This document shows, piece after piece, positions 7,831-17,281 of a stretch of 53,714 nt of DNA. Source of the stretch: Bacteroidaceae bacterium (GTDB lineage Bacteria > Bacteroidota > Bacteroidia > Bacteroidales > Bacteroidaceae). The stretch lies in assembly GCA_017936265.1 (NCBI GenBank), contig JAGBFX010000041.1, positions 1 through 53,714 of the forward strand. Reading direction: 5' to 3'. Under the pieces are notes generated by a model that was not told the origin of the DNA, made no database searches, and saw only the letters and a list, made by a program, of their open reading frames with translations. The translations under genes were made by a program, and so were the position numbers. How positions within the stretch are numbered: position 1 is the stretch's first letter; every line of letters begins with the position of its first letter.

Positions 7831-8329
7831 CCCGATGGCTGAACGAAAAGTTGTTTGCGAAAAGCAACGGCCGGCCGAATGCTCGCCATAGCGGCATGAG
7901 CGAAAGGCGCTTGTGACGATTTTTTCCGAGTGCCGGGCGCTTTTTGTTACTTTTTCACGCGATGAAAAAGTAAAGAAAGAACGACAAAAGAAAAAATACA
8001 AGCCAACAAGTCAAGGGTAAGTGAATGGCTGAATATAAGAACTGTTGATTAGCAATACAAACCAAGGGCGAACACATCGGTTCGCACCTACGGAGCCTCT
8101 CCTGTAGAGAGGGAATCAAAATATGTGGAAGAGATCCCTCGGCGCTGCGCTTTGTCGGGATGACAAGTACGCAATATAGCCCAAGGCGGGCAGACCCCGC
8201 CCCTACAACCCGATGTTGTAAATAACGTTACACGCTACACAAAACCCTCCCTCTGTCTTTAACATCTCTTAATCCCTTGTAGATTAAAGATAATCTCTGC
8301 ATAAACCACCGTTATTGCGCGGAATTTCG

Positions 8330-8337
8330 TATCTTCG
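8330..8337 (+). promoter_or_regulatory. Putative -7 box TATCTTCG of the antiporter gene
   Basis: TATCTTCG lies 33 bp before the ATG at 8371. The same octamer precedes several other genes here (20784, 35385, and inverted 22581, 33415, 48500), which suggests a local variant of TAnnTTTG. No good -33 TTTG is visible. Confidence 0.45.
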
Positions 8338-8370
8338 CATAATTTTAGGAATAATCACTAATTTATATCT

Positions 8371-9324
8371 ATGTTACTCTCTATTATCTGTTTTGTGGTC
8401 GGTATCGCCCTTGTTATCTTTGGCGCTGACTGGCTCACAAAAGGTGCTTCGGACCTTGCTCGCCATCTGAAGATGAGCGAACTGATGATTGGCCTTACAA
8501 TTGTGGCAATCGGTACTTCGTTGCCCGAGCTTGTGATAAGTGTGAGCTCGGCTCTCAGCGGAAACTCCGGAATTTCTCTCGGAAATGTCCTCGGCAGCAA
8601 CATCTTCAATGGTATGCTTATATTGGGTACTACTGCCCTTATCACTCCAATCGTGTTCAGCGGTAAGATGCTGTCGCGCGAGCTTCCGTTCAACCTGCTT
8701 GCATCGGTGGTGGTCCTGCTTGTCTCGGGCAGTATGCTCGTTGGCGGTGCTCCGGGCGAGTATATAACACGTTACAATGGTCTCATCCTGCTATGCTTCT
8801 GTGCAGTGTTCGTGCGTTATACATTCAGCCTTAGGGGTAACGAAGAAGACACTGCTGCGCAGCAGCCTATGTCCATGGGAAAGATTCTGCTGTTCATCGC
8901 CGGCGGCCTTGCCGGGCTCATCATTGGCGGAAAAATGTTTGTCAGCGGAGCGTCGGATATCGCGCGCGGCTTCGGTCTCTCCGAGGCGCTCATCGGTATC
9001 ACGATTGTTTCGGTAGGCAGCTCGTTGCCCGAGCTGGCAGTGTCGGTAAATGCTGCACGCAAGGGTAATGTGGGCATTGCGCTGGGTAATGTGCTCGGCA
9101 GCAACATCCTGAACGTCTTCTTTATTCTTGGATGCAGCGCTACAATATCTCCGATATCGCTTGAAGGGTTCACTCCTGTCGATTACTATGTGCTGCTGGC
9201 ATCATCGCTGTTCATATATCTTTTCTGTGCATTTTTCGGCAAGAACAAGATTACCCGTTGGGAAGGCGGTCTGCTCGTGGCGGGATATGTGGCATATGTC
9301 GTATACCTGATAATGGGTATATGA
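8371..9324 (+). CDS. Calcium/sodium antiporter, CaCA family (YrbG-like)
   Basis: Product is 317 residues and almost entirely hydrophobic, with about ten membrane segments in two homologous halves. Each half carries the family alpha-repeat: GTSLPELVIS...GNVLGSNIFN (about residues 49-78) and GSSLPELAVS...GNVLGSNILN (about 214-245). The acidic residues of both PEL motifs, which bind the cation, are present. Length matches bacterial YrbG/CaxA exchangers. It exchanges Ca2+ for Na+ or H+ at the inner membrane. It begins 1 kb past the repeat-rich region and is followed 58 bp later by an acetyltransferase-like gene on the same strand. Confidence 0.92.
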   Translation: MLLSIICFVVGIALVIFGADWLTKGASDLARHLKMSELMIGLTIVAIGTSLPELVISVSSALSGNSGISLGNVLGSNIFNGMLILGTTALITPIVFSGKMLSRELPFNLLASVVVLLVSGSMLVGGAPGEYITRYNGLILLCFCAVFVRYTFSLRGNEEDTAAQQPMSMGKILLFIAGGLAGLIIGGKMFVSGASDIARGFGLSEALIGITIVSVGSSLPELAVSVNAARKGNVGIALGNVLGSNILNVFFILGCSATISPISLEGFTPVDYYVLLASSLFIYLFCAFFGKNKITRWEGGLLVAGYVAYVVYLIMGI

Positions 9325-9382
9325 TTTGCTTTTTTGGACAGGATTCCTTATATTTACAATTGAATTTGAAAAAGACTGCACG

Positions 9383-10513
9383 ATGCCCGTAACGGTAAAA
9401 AGAGTAGAGAACAACAGACAACTGAAGCTGTTTGTCGATTTCCCGAATAAACTGTACAAGGAGTCGCCGTACTATGTGCCCGAGCTCTTTGATGATGCTG
9501 TGAATACACTCCGCAAGGACCGCAATGCGGCCTTCGAGTTCTGTGATGCCGATTATTTCCTTGCCTATCGCGACGGTGAGGTGGTGGGCCGCATCGCTGT
9601 AATAGAGAACAAGGCTTCCAACGAGAAGTGGGGGCAGAAGGCTGCACGCTTCGGCTGGGTCGACTTCATCGATGATGCCGAGGTGGTGGATGCTCTCTTC
9701 GCCGCTGCCGAGGGGTGGGCACGTGAGCACGGGCTCCATGAGATACAGGGCCCGTTGGGCTTTACCGACCTTGACCGCGAGGGTATGCTCATCGAGGGCT
9801 TCGACCGCCTGGGTACGATGTCCACGATGTATAACCATCCTTACTACCCGCAGCACATGGAGCGCATGGGGTATGTGAAGGATGTCGACTGGGTAGAGTT
9901 CCTGCTGAAGATTCCCGAGAAGAAATGGGAGAAGGCCGAGCGTGTGGCGGCTATTGTGGAGCGTAAGTTCGGCCTGAGGACGCTAAGATGCAAGTCACGT
10001 TCCGAGCTGGCGAAGCGCTACGGATATCAGCTGTTCTCTCTTGTCAACGAGTGCTATGCACCGCTGTACGGCTTCACACCATTGACCGACAAACAGATAG
10101 ACCAGCTCATAAAGATGTATCTGCCTGTTGTTGACCTGCGTCTTATATCGCTGGTGGTTGACCAGGATGACAATCTTGTGGGAATGGGTGTGAGCATATA
10201 TTCTCTCTCCGAGGCTCTGCGCAAGTGCAGGGGCAGGATGCTCCCCTTCGGGTGGTGGTATCTGCTGAAGGCACTCTTCGTGAAGCCTCCAAAGCGCCTC
10301 GACTTCCTGCTTGTGGCTGTCAAGCCCGAGTATCAGAGCAAGGGTGTCTTCGCGCTCATCTTCAACCAGATGCTTGACAACTTCATGGCGCTTGGCATTG
10401 TTGATGTGGAGAGTAACCCCGAGCTCGAGACAAACCATAAGATTCAGAGCCAGTGGAGCGAGTTCGAGAAGGAGCAGCATAAGCGCCGCCGCGCCTACAA
10501 GAAGGAGCTTTGA
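9383..10513 (+). CDS. GNAT-like N-acetyltransferase family protein
   Basis: Product is 376 residues from the ATG at 9383 (MPVTVKRVENNRQLK). An in-frame start 57 bp upstream would begin within the antiporter spacer and adds a hydrophobic stretch unlike the family. The N-terminal part has the EVVGRIAVIEN and GPLGFTDLDREGML segments, and the C-terminal part contains FLLVAVKPEYQSKGVFALI, which resembles the acetyl-CoA loop of GNAT folds. Close relatives are common and uncharacterised in Bacteroidota. No substrate can be named. Probably co-transcribed with the antiporter. Confidence 0.8.
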   Translation: MPVTVKRVENNRQLKLFVDFPNKLYKESPYYVPELFDDAVNTLRKDRNAAFEFCDADYFLAYRDGEVVGRIAVIENKASNEKWGQKAARFGWVDFIDDAEVVDALFAAAEGWAREHGLHEIQGPLGFTDLDREGMLIEGFDRLGTMSTMYNHPYYPQHMERMGYVKDVDWVEFLLKIPEKKWEKAERVAAIVERKFGLRTLRCKSRSELAKRYGYQLFSLVNECYAPLYGFTPLTDKQIDQLIKMYLPVVDLRLISLVVDQDDNLVGMGVSIYSLSEALRKCRGRMLPFGWWYLLKALFVKPPKRLDFLLVAVKPEYQSKGVFALIFNQMLDNFMALGIVDVESNPELETNHKIQSQWSEFEKEQHKRRRAYKKEL

Positions 10514-10640
10514 AAGCCATTGGCTTCGACAGCGCCGGCAGCAATATGTCCCCGGCAGCGTGGCAAAGTCACGCCCTGCGGGTTGCGGTAAGACGGCGTT
10601 GTCAAAGAACAAAGAGCAAAATTGAAAACGTATTATATAG

Positions 10641-12593
10641 ATGACCGAAGAAAATAATTTGGAGTTCGATGCCAACGTGCCCGAGGCAGCGGCGTATACC
10701 GATGACTCGATACGTCACCTGAGCGATGTGGAACACATACGCTTGCGTCCCGGTATGTACATCGGTAAGCTCGGCGACGGCTCGCAGAGCGATGACGGTA
10801 TATATGTACTGCTGAAGGAGGTTATCGATAACTGTATCGATGAGTTCAAGATGGGTTTCGGCAAACGCATCGAGGTGGATATTACCGAAAACCACTCTGT
10901 GGCAGTGCGTGACTACGGCCGAGGCATACCGCAGGGAATGATGATAAAGGCTGTGAGCAAGCTGAATACAGGTGCCAAGTACGATGATACCGTATTCAAG
11001 AAATCGGTTGGTCTTAACGGTGTCGGTCTCAAAGCCGTGAATGCGACAAGTACGCATTTCGAAGTACGCAGCTACCGCGACGGTGTCGTGCGCATAGCCA
11101 AGTTCGAGAAGGGTATCCTTGTCAGCGATGTTACGGAGAGTACCAACGATGAGAACGGTACATACATAGCCTTCACTCCCGACAATACGCTGTATCGCAA
11201 TTTTGAGTTCCGCGATGCGTACATTGAGACTCTGTTGCGTAACTATACCTACCTGAATACGGGCCTCATAATAATGTTCAACGGCAAGCGCATCCTCTCG
11301 CGTAACGGTCTTGTCGACCTGCTCAGCGACCGCATGACTGCCGATGCGCTCTATCCGATAATACATCTCAAGGGTACCGACATAGAGATTGCCATTACCC
11401 ATGCACAGCAGTACGGCGAGGAGTACTACTCCTTTGTCAACGGACAGCATACCTCGCAGGGCGGTACGCACCAGAGTGCCTTCAAGGAGCTTGTCGCGCT
11501 TACGATACATGACTTCTTCTCGGCGAAGAATTTCGAGTATTGTGACATCCGCAACGGTATTGTGGCTGCGGTGGCAATAAACATTCAGGAGCCGGTGTTC
11601 GAGAGCCAGACAAAGGTAAAGCTCGGCTCGACTACCGTTTCGCCCGACCCTGGCAGCATGAGCGTGAAGAAGTTCATCGGCGATTTCATCAAGGAGGAGC
11701 TTGACAACTATCTGCATAAGAATCCCGAGGTCAGTGATGTCATACTCTCGAAGATTATGGCATCGGAGAAGGACCGCAAGGAGCTGGCGGGCCTCACGAA
11801 GCAGGTGCGCGAGAAGGCGAAGAAGGTAAATATGCATAACCGCAAGCTGCGTGACTGCCGCATACATTACAACGACCCCAAGGGTGACCGCATGGACGAG
11901 AGCTGTATCTTCATTACCGAGGGAGACTCGGCGAGCGGTTCAATCACCAAGAGCCGCGATGCCAATACACAGGCTGTCTTCAGTCTGCGAGGCAAGCCTC
12001 TCAACTGCTTCGGACTGAGCAGGGCAGTGGTGTACCAGAACGAGGAGTTCAACCTGCTGCAGGCTGCGCTGAATATCGAGGATGGTCTTGAAGGATTGCG
12101 TTATAACAAGGTTATTGTCGCTACCGATGCCGATGTCGACGGCATGCACATCAGGCTGCTGATGATAACGTTCTTCCTGCAGTTCTTCCCCGAGCTCATC
12201 AAGAAAGGGCATGTGTATATCCTGCAGACACCGCTCTTCCGCGTGCGAAACAAGCGAAAGCTGCCACGCGGCAAGAAGGGCGCAGCGGAGCGTAAGGAAC
12301 AGAAAGGCGATTTTGAGACAATATATTGCTACAACGATGAGGAACGCCTTGCAGCGATAGAGAAGCTGTCGCCAAACCCCGAGATTACGCGATTCAAGGG
12401 TCTTGGCGAGATTTCGCCCGATGAGTTCCGTAACTTCATCGGTCCTGACATGCGCCTTGAGCGTGTGGAGCTTCACAAGGATGACAAAGTAGAGGAACTG
12501 CTCGCATATTACATGGGCAAGAACACCATGGAACGACAGAACTTCATCATTGACAATCTGGTTGTCGAGGAAGACAAGACCGAAAGCGAATAA
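10641..12593 (+). CDS. parE: DNA topoisomerase IV subunit B
   Basis: Product is 650 residues. Visible are the GHKL ATPase motifs ([10 protein letters not shown] near 58-67, DYGRGIP near 92, [11 protein letters not shown] near 129), the transducer domain, and the TOPRIM motifs (TEGDSASG near 428 and [10 protein letters not shown] near 495). The end, with [10 protein letters not shown], is typical of type IIA B subunits. With ParC it decatenates daughter chromosomes using ATP. GyrB is the alternative, but gene order (followed by coaD and an S41 protease) and the start [15 protein letters not shown] fit the ParE-like B subunit of Bacteroidales. The partner subunit is not in the window. Confidence 0.92.
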   Translation: MTEENNLEFDANVPEAAAYTDDSIRHLSDVEHIRLRPGMYIGKLGDGSQSDDGIYVLLKEVIDNCIDEFKMGFGKRIEVDITENHSVAVRDYGRGIPQGMMIKAVSKLNTGAKYDDTVFKKSVGLNGVGLKAVNATSTHFEVRSYRDGVVRIAKFEKGILVSDVTESTNDENGTYIAFTPDNTLYRNFEFRDAYIETLLRNYTYLNTGLIIMFNGKRILSRNGLVDLLSDRMTADALYPIIHLKGTDIEIAITHAQQYGEEYYSFVNGQHTSQGGTHQSAFKELVALTIHDFFSAKNFEYCDIRNGIVAAVAINIQEPVFESQTKVKLGSTTVSPDPGSMSVKKFIGDFIKEELDNYLHKNPEVSDVILSKIMASEKDRKELAGLTKQVREKAKKVNMHNRKLRDCRIHYNDPKGDRMDESCIFITEGDSASGSITKSRDANTQAVFSLRGKPLNCFGLSRAVVYQNEEFNLLQAALNIEDGLEGLRYNKVIVATDADVDGMHIRLLMITFFLQFFPELIKKGHVYILQTPLFRVRNKRKLPRGKKGAAERKEQKGDFETIYCYNDEERLAAIEKLSPNPEITRFKGLGEISPDEFRNFIGPDMRLERVELHKDDKVEELLAYYMGKNTMERQNFIIDNLVVEEDKTESE

Positions 12594-12642
12594 AGCGGAA
12601 CTGTCGATTCATTCATTTTCATATAAATAGCTTCTGAATTCA

Positions 12643-13095
12643 ATGACAATGACAACAGCGCTGTTTGCAGGGACTTTTGACCCTTACACTATCGGGCATC
12701 ATGCTCTTGTGGAGCGTGCTCTAGCGCTCTTCGATACTATAGTCATAGCTGTGGGCAATAATATCGGGAAACACTGCCTCGCTACGGCCGAGGAGCGTGT
12801 GGCGGCAATTGAGAGACTCTACGAGGGGAACGGTCGCGTCCGGGTTGTGATGTACGATACCCTGACAATGGACCTTGCACGTGAGGTGGGCGCCACGGCG
12901 CTTCTGCGCGGTGTACGCACGGTAAAGGATTTTGAGTATGAACGCGAGCTGGCTGATGTGAACAGGCTCATGGGCGGCATTGAGACGGTTCTTCTTGTGA
13001 GTGAACCGGAGTATGCCCACATAAGCAGTTCTCTTGTACGCGAATTGTTGAAATATGGCAAGGATGTGTCAGCACTCCTGCCCGGAAAACGATAA
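12643..13095 (+). CDS. coaD: Pantetheine-phosphate adenylyltransferase
   Basis: Product is 150 residues, normal for the family. It has the nucleotidyltransferase motif TFDPYTIGHHAL near the N-terminus and HISSSLVREL near residue 125, equivalent to the ISSTxxR signature. It converts 4'-phosphopantetheine plus ATP into dephospho-CoA, the penultimate step of CoA synthesis. ATG codons at 12643 and 12649 are both possible starts; the family does not decide. It is 49 bp after parE and 13 bp before the protease gene, so the three probably form an operon. The leader carries the motif AGCTTCTGAATT at 12629-12640, shared with two other genes here. Confidence 0.95.
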   Translation: MTMTTALFAGTFDPYTIGHHALVERALALFDTIVIAVGNNIGKHCLATAEERVAAIERLYEGNGRVRVVMYDTLTMDLAREVGATALLRGVRTVKDFEYERELADVNRLMGGIETVLLVSEPEYAHISSSLVRELLKYGKDVSALLPGKR

Positions 13096-13108
13096 CTATT
13101 AAATAACT

Positions 13109-14695
13109 ATGAAAAAGATAATATTTTTTGTTTTTGCTCTTGCTGCCGCATTGGGCACCAAGGCGCAGCAGATGCCCGAGCATCTTCTCAAACTGATGTA
13201 TACGGGCAACATCATATCGAATTTCTATGTCGACTCTCCCGATAACGACAAGATTGCCGAAGAGGCAGTGAAGGCCATGCTCAAGGAGCTTGACCCGCAT
13301 TCGACATACACCGACAAGAAGGAGACAAAGGCTCTGCTTGAGCAGATGCAGGGTAGTTTCAGCGGTATCGGCATACAGTACAATATGGTTTCAGATACGC
13401 TTTATGTCATCCAGACAACACCTAACGGACCGTCGGAGCGTGCAGGTATCCTTGCAGGCGACAAGGTGGTAGAGGTCAATGATACTGTGATTGCGGGTGT
13501 CAAGATGACAAGAACGGACATAATGTCGCGCTTGCGTGGCAAGAAAGGCTCGCAGGTAAAGGTCGGCATAGTGCGTCGTGGCATAAACCGTATGCTCGAG
13601 TTCAACCTGGTGCGTGATGACATATCGACCGAGACTGTCGATGCAGCATATATGATTGACAAGAAGAACGGCTATATACGCATAACCTCTTTCGGTGCCA
13701 AGACACACAATGAGTTTGTCGCCAAGCTCGACTCGCTCAAGGGGCTGGGCATGCGTAACCTCGTTCTTGACCTTCAGGGCAATGGCGGCGGCTTCCTGAA
13801 TGCAGCCGTAGACATCGCCAACGAGTTCCTTGCCCGGGAGAGCCTTGTCGTGTATACCGAAGGCCGTACGACAGGCCGTCACGACTACATGGCGCAGGGT
13901 GGCGGACGCTTCCTTAAAGGTAATGTGGCTGTCCTTGTCGATGAGACATCGGCTTCGGCAGCCGAGATTCTCGCCGGTGCCATACAGGACTGGGACCGTG
14001 GTGTGGTGGTCGGACGCCGCAGCTTCGGAAAGGGTCTTGTGCAGCGTCCTTTCGAGCTTTTCGACGGTTCGATGATACGTCTTACCATAGCACGTTACTA
14101 TACCCCGTCGGGCCGTTGCATACAGAAGCCTTACAGCGACTCCATAAAGTATGAGGATGACCTGATGCGACGTTATAACAGCGGCGAGATGAGCTCGGTA
14201 GACAGCATCCACTTTGCCGACTCGCTCAAGACCAAGACGCTGCGTCTCGGACGTACGGTCTATGGCGGCGGCGGTATCATGCCCGACTATTTCGTACCTA
14301 TGGACACGACAAAGTACACTGCTTATCATCGCGCTCTCGCAGCCAAGGGCAGTATAATACAGGCTTCGCTGCGATATCTCGATGAGAACCGCGAAGAGCT
14401 TGTCAGCAAGTACAGAAGCATTGAGGAGTTCGATGAGAAGTTCGTTGTCGATGACAGATATATGACAATCCTGCGCGAGCAGGCCCTTAAGGATAGCGTC
14501 GAGTTGAAAGGCGGCGATGAGGAACTTGCCCGCACGTTGCCGGAGTTGAAGAAGCAGCTTAAGATGTATATTGCGCGCGACTTGTGGGATATGAGTGAAT
14601 TCATAATGCTGTACAACAAGTACAGCGATTCGTTCCAGAAGGCGTATGAGCTTGTACGTTGCAAGAATATGGACAAAGTGTTGCTGAAGAAATAA
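13109..14695 (+). CDS. S41-family C-terminal processing protease
   Basis: Product is 528 residues with a signal peptide (1-20, ending KAQ). A PDZ domain spans about 85-175 (SGIGIQYN...RAGILAGDKVVEVND), followed by the S41 peptidase fold with LDLQGNGGGFL, the catalytic serine in DETSASAAE and the lysine in RSFGKGLVQ. Ser/Lys proteases of this family act in the periplasm on C-termini of envelope proteins or in quality control. The coaD-ctp order is common in Bacteroidales. It ends 7 bp before a 56-bp perfect palindrome. Confidence 0.93.
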   Translation: MKKIIFFVFALAAALGTKAQQMPEHLLKLMYTGNIISNFYVDSPDNDKIAEEAVKAMLKELDPHSTYTDKKETKALLEQMQGSFSGIGIQYNMVSDTLYVIQTTPNGPSERAGILAGDKVVEVNDTVIAGVKMTRTDIMSRLRGKKGSQVKVGIVRRGINRMLEFNLVRDDISTETVDAAYMIDKKNGYIRITSFGAKTHNEFVAKLDSLKGLGMRNLVLDLQGNGGGFLNAAVDIANEFLARESLVVYTEGRTTGRHDYMAQGGGRFLKGNVAVLVDETSASAAEILAGAIQDWDRGVVVGRRSFGKGLVQRPFELFDGSMIRLTIARYYTPSGRCIQKPYSDSIKYEDDLMRRYNSGEMSSVDSIHFADSLKTKTLRLGRTVYGGGGIMPDYFVPMDTTKYTAYHRALAAKGSIIQASLRYLDENREELVSKYRSIEEFDEKFVVDDRYMTILREQALKDSVELKGGDEELARTLPELKKQLKMYIARDLWDMSEFIMLYNKYSDSFQKAYELVRCKNMDKVLLKK

Positions 14696-14702
14696 CAGAA
14701 TG

Positions 14703-14758
14703 TGTACTATATGCAAATGCAGGGCGGTCATGACCGCCCTGCATTTGCATATAGTACA
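14703..14758 (+). terminator. 56-bp perfect palindrome, terminator of parE-coaD-ctp
   Basis: Positions 14703-14730 are exactly complementary to 14731-14758, 28 bp per arm with no spacer. The core GGGCGGTCATGACCGCCC is GC-rich and the outer arms AT-rich. It starts 7 bp after the protease stop codon. A long T-run does not follow directly. Confidence 0.7.
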
Positions 14759-14819
14759 TTGGCGATGTTCTTATTGATGTTTGTTGGATTGTTGATTTTT
14801 TTAGGAATATTCTCAAATA

Positions 14820-14852
14820 TTTGTTATTTTTTTCTGTTTTCTATTATATTTG
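14820..14852 (+). promoter_or_regulatory. Promoter of the 14961 secreted protein
   Basis: TTTG at 14820-14823, 21 nt, TATATTTG at 14845-14852. Predicted leader about 100 nt, containing the AGCTTCTGAATTT motif at 14910-14922. Confidence 0.65.
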
Positions 14853-14960
14853 CTCAGGAAACATGAAACTGTTTGAATTTGTATTGCCATTTCTTTTAGA
14901 AATATAAAAAGCTTCTGAATTTAAACAGTGACTTATTACTAACCTATTAAACATTTGCGT

Positions 14961-17081
14961 ATGAAAAAATTTACACTTTTTCTTTTGATGCTTGTTGCTT
15001 GTGCATCTATCTTAAATGCACAGACCGCAATTACTGCGCCAGGGGATGTAAAACCGGGCAAAATTTATTGGTTCGAAAGCGGTTGGTTGGTTGAGTATGG
15101 CTACTCAACGTTATATTACCCCTCTGCATCAGAGTCTGATGCTTATAAGGACAAAGTCTGGAGTAGTTATGTATGGCAGATTGCGAACGATGTCACAGAT
15201 CCTAACCAGCAGTTTACCTTTGTAGAGTACGAAGGACAACTTTACATGTACAGCATAGGTGCACAGAAATTCCTTAGCTGGAATAATGACGGTGCACATC
15301 TTGTCGATATTCCAACAAGTTATGTATCAGTTTCAGTCGCTACATCGGGTATTTCTGCGAACTATCCTTGGACAATTGCCTTTGATGGTACAAAGTTGAT
15401 TGCATGCTATCCTCAGAACGGCTACGAGTACAGCGGTTATCTATACTGCAGCGGTGCCAATACAGCCAATGAAATATATTCATGGCAGATTTATGAGGTT
15501 GGAGACTATGGGGATACAGAGACTCTGACCGAGACATTGGCTCAAAATATGGTAGTCGGCAAGCAACAAAAAGAGGAGGCACTTGTGAATTTGCAGGAGA
15601 CTGCATATGATGCAAACGAATTCCTGTTCGATGTGGCCGGATACTCAAGTGAGGGCGGTGGTCAGATTACATTGCAAGCGGCTGACGAAGATGCAGGAAA
15701 CTATATATGGTGTAACGAGCCGGAATTGAGTGAAGGTGACATCGCAAATCTTGTTGACGGGGAACCTGCTTCTTTCTTCCACTCTCGTTGGAATGGTACT
15801 GCAGAACCACAACATTGGCTACAGATAGACCTTGAGGTACCTATTAAGGATTTCTCTTTTGCATATCACACACGTGTTGACGGTGGTAATGACTTCCCGG
15901 ATGTAATAGAAGTTTTAGGCAGCAATGATGGCAAGAACTTTGCTCCGGTAGCGAAATTTGATAGCAGGCTTCCTCAAATGCCAAATACAAGATGGGAATC
16001 GGGCACAATCGAGGCTGCTGAGGAGTACTCGCACCTTCGCTTTGTAGTGACTGCTGAGCACGTTTTCTTCCACATGGCGGAGTTTTATCTTTATGAGGCA
16101 GTCAAGATTACAGCCAACGAGGCATATTTGCCATACAAGGAACAGTTGCAGGAACTTGAGGCTTTGTACTATGAGGCAATGAAGATGCTCCAGGACGAGA
16201 ATGCCCGGACTGCCGACATTGCTGAATTGACAGAGCGTATAGCAGCACTTCATACTCTAATAATAAACCTTGTGACAGATGCGGATGACCCGTTGACAAT
16301 CGAGTATGTGAACGAGGTGAAGGAACTTCTTTCCTATGTGGGTGTAGGTTATCCGGCAGAGACCCCACGCGCAACGGTAAAGGCGCTTGTTGATGCTGCT
16401 GAGGCCAAACCTACAGCGCAGGCGCGTCTTGATTTGGAGAAAGCTGTTGAGGAGTATATTTCTACAGATGATATTACCTTGCCTGTTGACGGTGTAAGGT
16501 ATTCGCTTACATTTGTCATTTATGGTGGCGGTGAAATGTTCCTCAAGTATCAGGATAATCTGCTTTCAATTGAAGCTTTGACAGATAAGGGTCTTTCTTA
16601 TCCTGAAACAGCTGCATTCACATGCGAAGACAATAATGACGGTACATACTCATTCAGGACTGCTGACGGCAGATATCTGACAATACCCGGTGGTGGAACA
16701 TCTGGTTCAGGAACAGAAAGCGGTGTGTCTGATTACAAAACAAACTTCACCATTGTGAAGATGTATCCTAATGGCAAGTGCGAGAGCAATGTGACATATG
16801 AAATGCTCTTTGGTCTTGTTGCTCTTTCTAATTCGGGTACATACATGGCTCCTAATAGCAATGGCACCACGTTCTATACAGGAACTCTTCCGCATTTCAT
16901 GGGCAGTTGGACATCGGCTATGGTAATAGAAGAGTTTGACGGTGAAGGCGGAACCGGTATTGAGGACGTGAAGCCGGAGCATAGCAATGCTGATGGCATT
17001 TATGATTTACTGGGCCGCAAGGTTGAGAATCCTGTCAAGGGTATATATATTATCAACGGCAAGAAGGTACTTGTGAAATAA
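14961..17081 (+). CDS. Secreted discoidin-domain protein with sorting tail
   Basis: Product is 706 residues from the ATG at 14961 (MKKFTLFLLML); a TTG two codons upstream is less likely. A signal peptide (about 1-20) precedes a lectin-like N-terminal domain with QQFTFVEY...LYMYSIGAQKFL (about 25-180), which resembles the N-terminus of the GH95 protein at 43048. A F5/8 type C (discoidin) domain follows, with SFFHSRWN...HWLQIDL (about 245-375). Next is a helical segment (375-500) and another beta-trefoil-like part with GRYLTIPGG (about 505-660). It ends YDLLGRKVENPVKGIYIINGKKVLVK-like, a surface-sorting tail. No catalytic residues are recognisable, so carbohydrate or glycan binding is inference. 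Confidence 0.85.
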   Translation: MKKFTLFLLMLVACASILNAQTAITAPGDVKPGKIYWFESGWLVEYGYSTLYYPSASESDAYKDKVWSSYVWQIANDVTDPNQQFTFVEYEGQLYMYSIGAQKFLSWNNDGAHLVDIPTSYVSVSVATSGISANYPWTIAFDGTKLIACYPQNGYEYSGYLYCSGANTANEIYSWQIYEVGDYGDTETLTETLAQNMVVGKQQKEEALVNLQETAYDANEFLFDVAGYSSEGGGQITLQAADEDAGNYIWCNEPELSEGDIANLVDGEPASFFHSRWNGTAEPQHWLQIDLEVPIKDFSFAYHTRVDGGNDFPDVIEVLGSNDGKNFAPVAKFDSRLPQMPNTRWESGTIEAAEEYSHLRFVVTAEHVFFHMAEFYLYEAVKITANEAYLPYKEQLQELEALYYEAMKMLQDENARTADIAELTERIAALHTLIINLVTDADDPLTIEYVNEVKELLSYVGVGYPAETPRATVKALVDAAEAKPTAQARLDLEKAVEEYISTDDITLPVDGVRYSLTFVIYGGGEMFLKYQDNLLSIEALTDKGLSYPETAAFTCEDNNDGTYSFRTADGRYLTIPGGGTSGSGTESGVSDYKTNFTIVKMYPNGKCESNVTYEMLFGLVALSNSGTYMAPNSNGTTFYTGTLPHFMGSWTSAMVIEEFDGEGGTGIEDVKPEHSNADGIYDLLGRKVENPVKGIYIINGKKVLVK

Positions 17082-17110
17082 GTTGGCCAGTATACGGTAT
17101 ATTGACATGA

Positions 17111-17230
17111 AGGGGGTGACTAAAAAGTAAATTTCTGTGTTACGTTTGCCTTCAAAATCCTCATTTACGCTTAGTAAACTGCGGTTTTGAAGCCTGCACA
17201 AGCCTTGAACTTTGCTTTTTATTCACCCCC
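17111..17230. repeat. 120-bp imperfect palindrome with GGGGGTGA/TCACCCCC ends (MITE-like)
   Basis: The ends GGGGGTGACTAAAAAG and CTTTTTATTCACCCCC are inverted repeats. In the middle CTTCAAAA...TTTAC (17159-17176) pairs with GTAAA...TTTTGAAG. The whole unit can fold into one long interrupted hairpin. It contains no ORF. A non-autonomous mobile element or REP-like unit is likely, but no target duplication is visible. Confidence 0.5.
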
Positions 17231-17267
17231 AACAAAAAGAGGATGACTTCGGTCACCCTCTTTTGTT
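17231..17267 (-). terminator. Terminator of the THUMP-like methyltransferase gene
   Basis: On the minus strand AACAAAAGAGGGTGAC pairs with GTCATCCTCTTTTTGTT through one G-U pair, with a CGAA tetraloop and a T-run. On the plus strand the wobble becomes an A-C mismatch, so it suits the minus-strand gene ending at 17282. Confidence 0.75.
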
Positions 17268-17281
17268 ATGTGTGGAATCTG

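Larger units (their letters stand above)
7339..8329. other. About 1 kb gene-free repeat-rich intergenic DNA
   Basis: The stretch holds several GC-rich palindromic repeats (7354-7430, 7566-7600, 7620-7662, 8088-8120), the right copy of the 43-bp inverted repeat (7425-7467), the right copy of the diverged block (7709-7830) and a dispersed repeat at 8131-8172. At 7941-7985 there is an imperfect inverted repeat (CTTTTTGTTACTTTTTCA...TGAAAAAGTAAAG). Short open frames exist but lack coding character. I see no gene. Confidence 0.65.

Noticed and set aside
7440-7916. 158-residue plus-strand open frame
   Set aside because: It starts inside the 43-bp repeat and runs over several GC-rich repeats; amino-acid composition is not protein-like, and no conserved motif is seen.
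7747-8001. 84-residue minus-strand open frame
   Set aside because: It lies in the diverged repeat block, and the translation (FFTFSSREKVTK...) looks like a frame through repeated non-coding DNA.
10602-11867. 421-residue frame antisense to parE
   Set aside because: It is a shadow of the parE codon pattern on the opposite strand; the parE reading has all family motifs.
13391-14731. 446-residue frame antisense to the S41 protease
   Set aside because: It overlaps a fully motif-supported gene and shows no domain of its own.
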